From: Lutraria lutraria
Taxonomy: Eukaryota > Mollusca > Bivalvia > Venerida > Mactridae
DNA length: 64,000 bases
Assembly (NCBI GenBank): GCA_964023205.1
Contig: OZ026838.1
Coordinates: forward strand, 25,261,843-25,325,842
Reading direction: 5' to 3'
Shown here piece by piece: positions 15,701-22,905 of this stretch. The position numbers and the translations under genes are program-made. How positions within the stretch are numbered: the first letter of the stretch is position 1; every line of letters begins with the position of its first letter. The notes beneath the pieces are model-generated. The model did no database searches. It was not told where the DNA came from and saw only the letters and a program-made list of their open reading frames with translations.

Positions 15701-18700
15701 AACAACTGAAAGATTAAGAACATTAAATATGAACTATAAGTTAACAGATTAATTAGAAATACATAATATATGATATTTAATATCACACCTATTTGTTGCA
15801 GACCATTTTAAGGTGGCATACGTAACTGTTAGTTGGGACACACCCACCTGATTAGATGATTAGAAATTCAAAATGGCCTGGTGCACAAATTATGGTGCAT
15901 TGCCTTAAATTTGACTGTACAGACTCAGATTTCAATAAGTTGCATAATAAGCTTTTAAAGGTTGACATTTTCTTATAGTATATATACTCCTGCAGATGTG
16001 CAAAAAATTTCAGGGTGATATCTTCACATATGAAAAAAATATGACACTTTTATGTTTGCAAAATGAGCCATTTTTGCCTGTAATGAATTAGCATCTAGTT
16101 TTTTCACTTTTTTAAAATCAATGCAGTTGTTGGAGTTGGAAAGTAAAGTATTATGAGACTTCTAATTCAATAAGAAAAATTAAAGCCGGTTAATCTGATA
16201 CCCTATATATTAAGATACACCCAAAAATAGTGGAGTTATTTTGAAAAATCTGAAATGTGGGTCGCTGTAATGGTCTTAAAATTACAACAACCCATATTCC
16301 CTATAGTAAGGAATTTTTTTTGTTAAAATGAAGTAAAATGTACTTCTCCTACTTTATGGGTAACACAAAGGGTATAACTTAATGTTTATATTGGTTCCTT
16401 GGAGCAGAATTATGTTTAGCGCGATTTATTTTGAAATTTGAATGTCATTTTATGTTTGTGTCAAAAAACCTGTAATGTCCGTCCCCCCCTGTCACTGGAA
16501 CAATTAAGCATACAGAGAACATTTGAAATAGGTTACAATATCCCCTTATGCATCATGGTGATAAATCAACAGTATTTGCCTGAATGTAAATAATAGAACA
16601 AAAAATATTTGGAACAACATAAAAGTTATCTGTAATGTCCGTCCCTGTAATGTCCGTCCCCAAACAAATGGTCATGGAAACAATTACATTAAAGTTAATT
16701 TAACAGTGCTTTTTATAATAAATGTTATCTTATAAGACATTAGGAGTACAAAGATGTTTGTTTCACTAAAATTAATTAAAAATAAATATGTTTAATGCAT
16801 ATTTTCCAGCTCATTAAATGCTTGTGTCAAAAATACAGACTATAATAGATTAAACTCTTATAACAATTATATTTTCATGTAAAATGTTATTTTTAGGCAA
16901 CATTGAAGGTTTTCTATTCATATGAACATCAAGGTTTGCTCTTTGGAAGTTTAAAATGCTTTTTCATAAATGGGGACGGGCATTACAAAAAGGGGACGGA
17001 CATTACAGTATCAGATTTATCTTCTTATTGATGTTTATCTGACATAATACATATGTATATAACTTGGTTTTAATTCTGCTTCATGCTGCTTCACTTGTTT
17101 TATGCTATTTATGTACAATATTAACCTCTAATTAAAAATAAATTAAATAAATGTGTAAAAATTAACAACAGATTTGGAGTGGGGTTTATTAACCCTTTAC
17201 TTCATGATCCCGCCTAATCATGCCTCTACCTCATCTGCATAAACAAGCTAAATCACGCCTCTGATTTTTTATCCCTAATAAAGTGTTTATTTTCTGATAT
17301 AAAATGAAAATTTTATGTAAATAATTATATCCCCGCAAATGAAGTTTGAGAGGGGCTATATTCGAGTCAGTCTGTCGGTCGTTTGGTCGGTACACAAACA
17401 AAATCACAAGTTTGTGAAATGAACTACTTCCACATTCTTTAAGCAGTTGCAATGAAGCATAAAATATGTCATCACCATGAAGTGTAGATGTTCAAGACAC
17501 ATTTCCATGCCCAGTGATCCACACGTTATAGAGTTATGTGCCCTTCAACTTAGCCATATACTGTGATATAGTGTACTATCGCATTCTTGGTGTCTTTAAG
17601 CGGCAACGGGGGTATAAGTCACCTCTGTGACAAAGTTCAAGTTATTTACGTCAATATTCCATAAAATCTAATGTTAAAATAAAATGTGGTTTAAACTTAA
17701 AAAAATGCCTAAATTCAAATTACTGTGAAAAAATAACACCATCATATTTTCTGGGTAACTTAATACTGAAGATCTAGTCAAATCTATATTATAAATTTTT
17801 GATAAAAAAAACAAAAACAAAATTTCATCCCAGAGTTTGCAGGTCTTTGAAGTTAAATCCAGTGGCCACATTAGATGTTAATCAGTGCAATTATCAAGGG
17901 TCTTGGGGAGTAAGTCCTAGAACAGTATGGGTCCTTAGATATCATCAAAAACATGTGTCACCAAAAGTTTTATGGTCATACATTGTTTATTGCAGCTGAC
18001 AAGTATGACACTTTTTAAGACTAATATATACCATCAGATAAGATTGAATAATGATAAATCAATTGTTCATTATGATAAAACAATGTGTTTGTAAAAAAGA
18101 ATTGCCAAATATAACATGAAGTTTACATGAAAAACAAAATAAAACAAGAACTTATTAATTTGTGTCCTCAATTATAAGCTTAATATTTGCCTAACAACAA
18201 TACTTTTTATATCAAAAGAATGATAATCTAAACTTCAAAATATCTTACTTAAAACAATTTTTTTAAATTAATGAATTAATGCTGTAATTAAGAGATGAGT
18301 CAAAAGAAAGATAATCTAAACTGCAAAATATCTTACTTAAAACAAAATTTATAAGTTCATTAATTAGTGCTATAATTAAGTGATGAGTCGAACAGGGGTC
18401 AAATCAGTGTTATAAAGATAACAAAAAATATTTTATTTTAACTTTATTCTTCTAAATGTTAATAAAGATGAAGATGTGTTCTTGTTAGCTACTGAAATAA
18501 TGTAAGAACTGTAAACAAAGCATGATATAAGTACAAAAAGGACCTGGATATCAACTGTGTAATGTCCGTCCCCTTATTTGTAATGTCCGTCCCCTTTCAT
18601 TAAAATTTAAAAAAATGCTTTGAATATAAATTAAGAATGAAAAGAACTGTTTTTGTAAGTTTTATGTCTGTATATCTGTTACTTCAGTGAATTACTGCTT

Positions 18701-20066
18701 TTTAATGCTAAAATGGCAATGATTATATCATTTGATTTAACACAGGAAAGAATGCTAGTTTTTTCCTATTTATGTGTTATTTTCAACTGCTTCATATTTC
18801 TCATATATATGATTTTCCTCATGAAAAAGACGATGTATATTGAACTAGTATGTACTGAAATAGCAAATGGTATGAAATAAGGACAGTTAAAACCTTCTTT
18901 GTTTTCTGGTTATATGTTTAAAAAGGTGTAATGCTCCTGTCTGTAATGTCCGTCCCCAATCTGCCTATGTGTCTATGAACGTCCGAGAAATAAAAAGCAG
19001 AGTGAAAGTTATCTTTTCATTACTGAGTTGTGTTTCTAGATGGTCTAGACTTACTTAAAAAGTGGAAAAATACAGAAAATTCAGTACTTTATTTTTTGGT
19101 CTTGATGCTAACTCAAATGCACCATAATTTGTGCACCAGGCCAAATGACCAAAGCATTTTAGTCTGCAATCTATCTAGAATAGTGTTTTCTGTTTCACTT
19201 TAGTAAGGTTGACTGAAACTAGACAATGGCTTGATATTATCGTGATAATATATGTATGTGTCATAACTAAAATAGGCTTGTGCAATGTTTTATGTGGTTT
19301 GCTCTGCTAAAGTAACAATTTTAATCAAAACAGTAACAGGGCAGACATGAAATTGCTAACGGAATCGATAGCAAAAAAATCCAGTAGCAATGTATGTAGC
19401 AGAGTGGAGTCAGCAACCGTGGGTATCCGACGATGAATCCTTTATGAAATCGGCCAACAGTAGAGCCGTATTTGTATGGCTAGTGTTCAATCAACACCAT
19501 TTGTACTCCTTTCCTATCTGATACATCCTGATAAATGGATGACGACAAATCCTTTTAGTATGGAGACTAAACATAACATTATAAAACTTATGAGGCATAC
19601 AAATATACGTTTGTTTCTGGTTACATGCTCCTACACAGTCTGTGAAATTAAGGTTTGAAATGTGGTTGCCCGAAAATGAAAATTTTACTGCTTTTCATTT
19701 GATTTGTTAATGAAAAGTTGGTTGTCCGAACCAAAATTTTGGTAGTCCGAAAGAAAAATTGGTTGTCCCGGACAACAACAACAGGACAACCGCTAATTTT
19801 GCAGACTGCCTACAAAATAAGTGTAGTGGTTGCTTAACCTGAAGCTAACATTTTTTACAGGACTGATTATTTATTGAAGATATGTGGCAATATAACAAAT
19901 GTAACACTATAATACTAATACTCTGTCTCAGCTTACATTCAGCGTCTTGTTTAGCTTAACAGTGGCAGTATAGTCAGTACCCCATTTACAATGGTGCATC
20001 TAATCATCTAATAATATCCGTAATAAACACTCATGCATAACTTACCGTTGTCAACATACCTGTCAT
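729..20066 (-). CDS. Leucine-rich-repeat protein gene with LRRcap-like end, 13-14 exons, hand-spliced
   Basis: Seen: exons in transcription order at 20066-20046, 15705-15636, 13633-13506, 8015-7859, 5832-5770, 5105-5044, 4522-4445, 3841-3793, 3193-3115, 2501-2399, 2064-1991, 1675-1573, 1199-1081 and possibly 747-729. Every junction is GT-AG and every phase matches, giving 368 codons to exon 13 and 374 residues if the last exon is terminal. Residues about 10-150 hold LRRs (LDLSN, LNLRGNNI, LDLSNNE, LNLANNDI, LELSLHGNQ), ending in a DPYYRIHIIDCLP...LDG segment typical of LRRcap closures in SDS22/U2A'-type LRR proteins. The rest is helical and charged (AERLQVKHFF, RRKLSKEWFVP, LPKDIRC). No signal peptide or membrane segment is evident, so it is probably an intracellular LRR scaffold. 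I could not assign a named LRRC gene. The start is the ATG of the 7-codon first exon; an unseen exon between exons 1 and 2 is not excluded. The gene is confident, the first and last exons less so. Confidence 0.8.
1081..1199 (-). CDS. LRR gene exon 13
   Basis: 119 nt, TTTCAAG acceptor and GTAAGTAT donor. It encodes DGGLYDKLYLCLFYTVAELS and a basic tail (KNSSPKVKITQ), ending in phase 2, so at least one more exon is needed. Confidence 0.8.
1573..1675 (-). CDS. LRR gene exon 12
   Basis: 103 nt, TTTTGCAG acceptor and GTACTG donor. It encodes KVYSMDLFLLPKDIRCRIVC followed by ILLGAVKVDKDSKE and ends in phase 0. Confidence 0.83.
1991..2064 (-). CDS. LRR gene exon 11
   Basis: 74 nt, TTTCAG acceptor and GTTTGT donor. 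It encodes ATLEFVMPTHLVKETLEVAK, a predicted helix, ending in phase 2. Confidence 0.8.
2399..2501 (-). CDS. LRR gene exon 10
   Basis: 103 nt, strong acceptor (TTTTTATCTTGTAG) and GTAAGT donor. It was found because exons 9 and 11 have incompatible phases, and its length repairs the frame exactly. It encodes FSVLKYRKTFIEDILDARWG and then a run of five leucines. The plus-strand reading frame over it is a shadow. Confidence 0.8.
2553..2728. mobile_element. TA-flanked MITE, copy 1 (in LRR gene intron)
   Basis: About 176 bp beginning CAGTCAAA and ending TTTGACTG (terminal inverted repeats), with TA immediately before the left end. The interior matches the 160-bp copy at 50008-50167 (shared 'AGGTCACCT', 'TTGTCTTTC', 'TTCACAGG'). 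A TA target site and CAGT-type ends fit non-autonomous Tc1/mariner-type elements. It encodes no protein. Confidence 0.6.
3115..3193 (-). CDS. LRR gene exon 9
   Basis: 79 nt, CATCACAG acceptor and GTAAGA donor. It encodes a charged segment (TDKRRLKYLALNAEDDLVLE) and ends in phase 2. Confidence 0.8.
3793..3841 (-). CDS. LRR gene exon 8
   Basis: 49 nt, TTTCCAG acceptor and GTCAGT donor. It encodes ATHLMIRFPANGASNI and ends in phase 1. Confidence 0.78.
4445..4522 (-). CDS. LRR gene exon 7
   Basis: 78 nt (26 codons, phase 0 both ends), TTTTCAG acceptor and GTAATT donor. It encodes RRKLSKEWFVPSSLKK followed by IQVHGVYGEK. Confidence 0.82.
5044..5105 (-). CDS. LRR gene exon 6
   Basis: 62 nt, TTTCACAG acceptor and GTAAGT donor. 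It encodes an amphipathic stretch (SAERLQVKHFF...LTEHPI) and ends in phase 0. Confidence 0.82.
5364..5600 (+). mobile_element. tRNA-derived SINE (family B)
   Basis: The head resembles a class II tRNA, with an A box-like GGTTGAGTGGTTATAGGC and a B box-like GAGTTCAAGTCCC. A non-tRNA body with 'CCAGCTAGCTTACAGAAGG' and 'GGTTCTACCCAGGTG' follows and the tail is A-rich. Similar bodies are common in molluscan SINEs (family knowledge, not checked). Confidence 0.6.
5770..5832 (-). CDS. LRR gene exon 5 (LRRcap-like segment)
   Basis: 63 nt, ATTTCAG acceptor and GTAAGT donor. It encodes YRIHIIDCLPHVWMLDGRII, the closing segment of the LRR domain, in phase with both neighbours. Confidence 0.86.
5981..6208 (-). 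mobile_element. tRNA-derived SINE (family A), degraded
   Basis: Same body as the copies at 8515-8766 and 45106-45353, but the tRNA-like head is decayed. On the plus strand it starts with the reversed tail (TTTGTTTATATCAAGTTTTA) and contains the reversed B box (GGGCTCGAACCCATGA). Confidence 0.65.
7493..7636. repeat. Tandem duplication, 72-bp unit x2
   Basis: Two adjacent copies starting 'ATTCATAACATTACTATAAT' at 7493 and 7565, differing at only a few positions. They lie in the large intron between LRR exons 4 and 5. The rest of that intron (5833-7858) holds only the degraded SINE at 5981-6208. Confidence 0.85.
7859..8015 (-). CDS. LRR gene exon 4 (LRR units)
   Basis: 157 nt, AATTCAG acceptor and GTGAGT donor. 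It continues NNE|VKDLDCL and carries LGTLNLANNDI and LHILELSLHGNQ repeats, ending DPY in phase 1. Confidence 0.88.
8515..8766 (-). mobile_element. tRNA-derived SINE (family A), near full length
   Basis: On the minus strand it begins GACCCACCTCCGTGGTCGAG with an A box-like GTGGTCGAGTGGTTAAGG, has a B box-like GGGTTCGAGCCTCG, and ends in a tail containing GTAAAACCTGATATAAACA. Other copies: 5981, 12136 (head only), 45106 and 49664 (internally deleted). Confidence 0.75.
10735..10970 (+). repeat. Dispersed repeat E, copy 1
   Basis: Contains 'TCTCCTGTATCTTCTCT', 'GGGGCAGC', and 'GAATGGGCCGTTAAACAAC'. The same sequence recurs at about 36970-37265 (plus) and 58300-58550 (minus). It has no coding capacity and its class is unknown. 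Confidence 0.6.
12136..12207 (-). mobile_element. SINE family A, head fragment
   Basis: Matches only the tRNA-like head of the copy at 8515-8766 (shared 'ATCAGTGAAAGGTTACAGTG', 'GATTTGAAGTCA', 'AACCACTTGACCA'). Confidence 0.5.
13092..13283. mobile_element. hAT-like MITE
   Basis: Ends CAGGGCTT... and ...AAGCCCTG form a short terminal inverted repeat of hAT type. The interior has no coding capacity. I could not find a convincing 8-bp target duplication. Confidence 0.4.
13506..13633 (-). CDS. LRR gene exon 3 (two LRR units)
   Basis: 128 nt, TTTCAG acceptor and GTAACT donor, phase 1 in and phase 0 out. It encodes two clear repeats: LQTLNLRGNNIAEV and LWTLDLSNNE. Confidence 0.88.
13883..14073. 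mobile_element. Foldback MITE with about 55-bp arms
   Basis: The left arm TCACAGGACCTTGAAATTTT... is matched in reverse complement by the right arm ending ...AAATTTCAAGGTCCTGTGA. The arms stay similar through the CCAAAAACATA segment. The 191-bp element is almost entirely inverted repeat. A small plus-strand reading frame across it is not a gene. Confidence 0.75.
15636..15705 (-). CDS. LRR gene exon 2 (first LRR)
   Basis: 70 nt between a CTTTCAG acceptor and a GTTAGT donor. It encodes LLRSKAAAPLQ followed by an LRR strand (VEYLDLSNLGI) and ends in phase 1. The 3.27 kb inverted-repeat element lies in the intron just upstream. Confidence 0.82.
17327..17640 (+). mobile_element. Helentron-like short element nested in the 3.27 kb element
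   Basis: Starts TATCCCCGCAAATGAAG with a 'GTCTGTCGGTCG' segment, and ends with GGGGGTATAA followed by the hairpin GTCACCTCTGTGAC. TATCCCC and GGGGGTATA form subterminal inverted repeats. Architecture matches the copies at 30226 and 55753. Confidence 0.5.
18213..18388. repeat. Tandem duplication, 88-bp unit x2
   Basis: Units starting 'CAAAAGAA' at 18213 and 18301 share 'GATAATCTAAACT', 'CAAAATATCTTACTTAAAAC' and 'GATGAGTC'. They lie inside the 3.27 kb element. Confidence 0.75.
20046..20066 (-). CDS. LRR gene: probable first coding exon (7 codons)
   Basis: Reads MTGMLTT, then a strong donor (ACG|GTAAGT). It ends in phase 0, so it joins exon 2 in frame. An alternative donor inside it (ACAG|GTATGT) would put a stop in exon 2, which favours this one. 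It is short, so this is the weakest of the coding exons. Confidence 0.5.
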
Positions 20067-21054
20067 CAGCAGAAATAGAGTTAAAACGTCATTTTGAGGA
20101 TAAGTATGCATTAAAATTAAGAAAATACATAAAATGTTAATGATTTATAGAAAAACAGGATTTGATTCTTTGCCGTCTGCATTTTTGAATGCAGGTGCTC
20201 GTTTTTATGCCACTTCCGTAATAAAATAATTCTGTGTTGAAACAAATGTTTACAGTTTAATCCAGTGTAGTAGTATCATTGCTATAATACTATGATGTCA
20301 TGTGACCTTAAGAGGTTTCTAGTTGTACACCATTATTTAAAAATTTAAAAAAAGGAAAGAAAAATGGCAGCCAACTGCATTGTATTTATTGATTGTGAGC
20401 ACTAGATTAGTACAGATTTTGAACATTTGACTGATGACATTTGTAAATAGATGTGTACATACAAATTACAATATTTGATTCACGGTAGTGATTTTTTCTT
20501 TGTTCGATTTTGTGCAACCTGTATTCTTAAGCAAACTGGTCAAACTAATTAGACTGGGGTCTAACAAACTTACAAAGATCTACATATTTATGTGCGGAAA
20601 ATCCCCAATTAAAACCTGTTGGGCATAATGATAACATCAGTATGACTATCTGTGACCAAAGTGGAACATTCGGTTGGTAGAAAACATGTTTCTATACTCA
20701 TATGAGTATAAATTATTCCAAAATACCTTTTTGGAAAGGTGCATTTAATGTATTGATTCTCCCCACTATTTCCCAACTGAAAACGAAACAAGTGAAATGG
20801 CGATTAAATGCCGGTGTCATAGTAAATAATTTAAGTGCAAGTTAACATTAGCTGGCATGTCAACAAAGCATTGGTGTCAAAGTTAAACTTAAATCAACTA
20901 TCATTAACGTTGTACCCATTAAAATAATAAAGATTTATATAGAATTGAACTGTCTGATGGATTCGTATACAGAATGGAATTGGATGAAGCTGAAGTATAT
21001 TAATATCGTTTGTAGCAGTGTGTATATAACATTTATAAATTGCGGTATTCACCA

Positions 21055-21126
21055 GCCCGATTAGCTCAGTTGGTAGAGCATCTGACTTGCAAGCAGGAGG
21101 TTGCGGGTTCGAGCCCACAGCGGGTA
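21055..21126 (+). pseudogene. tRNA-like sequence in 5' LTR, degraded
   Basis: Same tRNA fold as the 3' LTR copy, with UGC at the anticodon position, but one nucleotide shorter in the T arm. The T stem (GCGGG against CCACA/CCCAC) and the acceptor stem pair imperfectly. Unlikely to be a working tRNA; its A and B boxes remain. Confidence 0.65.
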
Positions 21127-21152
21127 CATTATTTTCCTCCTCCTTTTACAAT

Positions 21153-21163
21153 TGGTGCCGTGA
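21153..21163 (+). other. Primer-binding site (tRNA-His type)
   Basis: TGGTGCCGTGA lies two bases after the 5' LTR. It is the reverse complement of TCACGGCA+CCA, the acceptor end of animal cytosolic tRNA-His (known sequence). The match is 11 nt, then diverges. Confidence 0.7.
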
Positions 21164-21320
21164 GCATGACATACCTTGGAATCCTAGAGCTAGGATGAAG
21201 CATATGGCTGGGTTTGTTTAAAGAGCCTGTGGTTGTCGTGATTAATTACTTTGAATAAAAAGGAAGGAGGAGTGTAGCAGTGTGTATATGATATTTATAA
21301 ATTGGCTGGGGTATTCACCA

Positions 21321-21393
21321 GCCCTATTAGCTCAGTTGGTTGAGCATCTGACTTGCAAGCAGGAGGTCGCGGGTTCGAGTCCCGCATAGGGTA
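21321..21393 (+). tRNA. tRNA-like gene in 3' LTR, anticodon UGC (Ala-type)
   Basis: 73 nt folds as a canonical cloverleaf: acceptor GCCCTAT/ATAGGGT with a G1-U72 wobble, D stem GCTC/GAGC, anticodon loop CTTGCAA (UGC), T stem GCGGG/CCCGC and base 73 A. A box TAGCTCAGTTGG and B box GGTTCGAGTCC match consensus, and TTTT follows within about 10 nt as a pol III stop. Oddities: an A31-G39 mismatch in the anticodon stem, and C3-G70 instead of the G3-U70 pair that alanyl-tRNA synthetase recognises. It is therefore probably an LTR module, not an ordinary tRNA-Ala gene. Confidence 0.65.
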
Positions 21394-22413
21394 CATTATT
21401 TTCCTCCTCCTATTACATGTTTATTACATGCAATGTAATTTTTTAATTCAAAATTTTACATTTAACACAGAATTTTTAAAGTACAGTCATGCATATTCTT
21501 GTTATTTCTATTGATTCAATAAGTTATACCGGTCATTGTAGAATTTGGACTTAAATAGAATTACTGCACGTGAATATGCAGATCTTTATGAGGCTGAGAG
21601 GAAGGCCAAAACGAGTTAAAAACTCACTAAATGCAGAACTTAATTACTGTTGTCTTTGTCGAAGAATCATGGCATGACATGACTTTCATTTGGGAATCGC
21701 GGGATAATGCCATAATAGGTCACCAAATGAGTTTCATGAGGCATTATTGATTAAATCAATTCAAGACGGTATAATAATGCAAACACACGAACATACCTGC
21801 TGAGTAATCCTCATGTTTATCCAAATTAAACACTTTTATTATGATCAGGTCATTTTCGTCTATAAAATTGTGACCTAACAACACACGTTGTAAACAATGT
21901 TCTTACGCCATAAATAAGTTCGCCTATTTTCCAAATGTTTGTAACATGCACGTGCCGATTTAATAATTAGGAGAAAGTAATATTAGTTATAAAAGAATAG
22001 TATGCATGTTCGCCTTGATGATTATAAAATATGTCAACACAATGATATTAGTGTAAGAATTTCGTCTGGTAACGGTATTGGTTCCCTGCTTTGTACAACG
22101 AACGGGTTTAAGAAATTATCCTAATGAATTACTAGTGATCCAATGATACGAAATGACAAGAAAGATTTCTAGCTCTGTGCGCTGTTTTTCTTTCTTTAAT
22201 TTCTGTGTTTCTCTGGGAAGTTTTAACTCGTATCGGGACTCTTAGACATTTAAAAAATAAATTGTTATATACTCTTCCGTCAGCCTCAGGCCCACTCTCT
22301 TACACACCGGTTCATACATTCATATGTGTATGTGAGAGATAACGAACGACAACTCTGCTAGGAGATTGCCTCAGGCCGAGATTCGTATGCGTTCTATTTA
22401 TGTTCATTGTATG

Positions 22414-22442
22414 AGGGATGCAATATGTAACATAGCATCCCT
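22414..22442. mobile_element. 29-bp palindromic micro-element, copy 1
   Basis: Begins AGGGATGC and ends GCATCCCT, a hairpin with an 8-nt perfect outer stem. It is 26/29 identical to the copy at 27860-27888. Flanks CATTGTATG and GATTGTATA agree at 7 of 9 positions, fitting a decayed 9-bp target duplication. Confidence 0.55.
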
Positions 22443-22859
22443 GATTGTATACATAATATATTTACATTACATAATGTACGTGTATGTCAGTGATTCCAGT
22501 GAATCAATTTAATAATTTTGAATGAAATTTTCTGTACATATGTAAATGATGTTCAATTTATTTCTTGGCTAGTGTTAATTAATAGGTATTTCTTGTATTT
22601 CATATTTGGAAGGATATAGGCCTTAAAGACGTTATATATATAACAATAATAGTCGCAGAAAACAAGACCGCTTTCAGTTGTTTGCAGATGTGTTTGATTT
22701 TACGAATTGTCTTGAATTTAGCCAAAAGATCTAAGCTATATATGTATGTATACATGTAAATATGTCTTAGAATAGCAGAAAAATGTTTTCAGTTGTGTGA
22801 CTTCAATTTGAAAACGGTGATTATGTTATCATATACATGTATCCCTTTAACCTGACCAT

Positions 22860-22863
<4 letters not shown>

Positions 22864-22900
<37 letters not shown>
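22864..22900. repeat. (CT)n microsatellite
   Basis: About 37 bp of uninterrupted CT repeat. Confidence 0.95.

Positions 22901-22905
<5 letters not shown>

Larger units (their letters stand above)
16471..18957. repeat. Eight copies of the 16-bp motif TGTAATGTCCGTCCCC
   Basis: Forward copies at 16471-16486, 16631-16645 (one C short), 16646-16661, 18558-18573, 18579-18594 and 18942-18957. Reverse copies at 16972-16987 (one mismatch) and 16992-17007. Six of the eight come as close pairs. Clustered repeated motifs inside a transposon suggest binding sites for its transposase; that is inference. Confidence 0.85.
15875..19142. mobile_element. 3.27 kb inverted-repeat element with eight 16-bp internal motifs
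   Basis: The ends are a 27-bp terminal inverted repeat, starting GGCCTGGTGCACAAATTATG on the left (15875-15901) with its reverse complement at 19116-19142. AAAT flanks both sides (15871-15874, 19143-19146), a possible 4-bp target duplication. The interior has no recognisable transposase. It holds eight copies of TGTAATGTCCGTCCCC (6 forward, 2 reverse), a nested Helentron-like element (17327-17640) and an 88-bp tandem duplication. Probably a non-autonomous DNA transposon; superfamily not assigned. Confidence 0.65.
21011..21417 (+). mobile_element. TRIM: miniature LTR retrotransposon with tRNA-like LTRs
   Basis: Two direct LTRs (21011-21150, 21273-21417), each TG...CA, about 90% alike by eye, enclose only 122 bp. 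The interior starts AT + TGGTGCCGTGA (21153-21163), complementary to the 3' end plus CCA of animal tRNA-His, i.e. a primer-binding site. It ends in the polypurine tract AAAAAGGAAGGAGGAG just before the 3' LTR. No protein is encoded. Each LTR contains a tRNA-like sequence with pol III A and B boxes. Flanking 5-mers (TCGTT, TGTTT) are not a convincing target duplication. Classification rests on LTR + PBS + PPT all being correctly placed. Confidence 0.8.
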
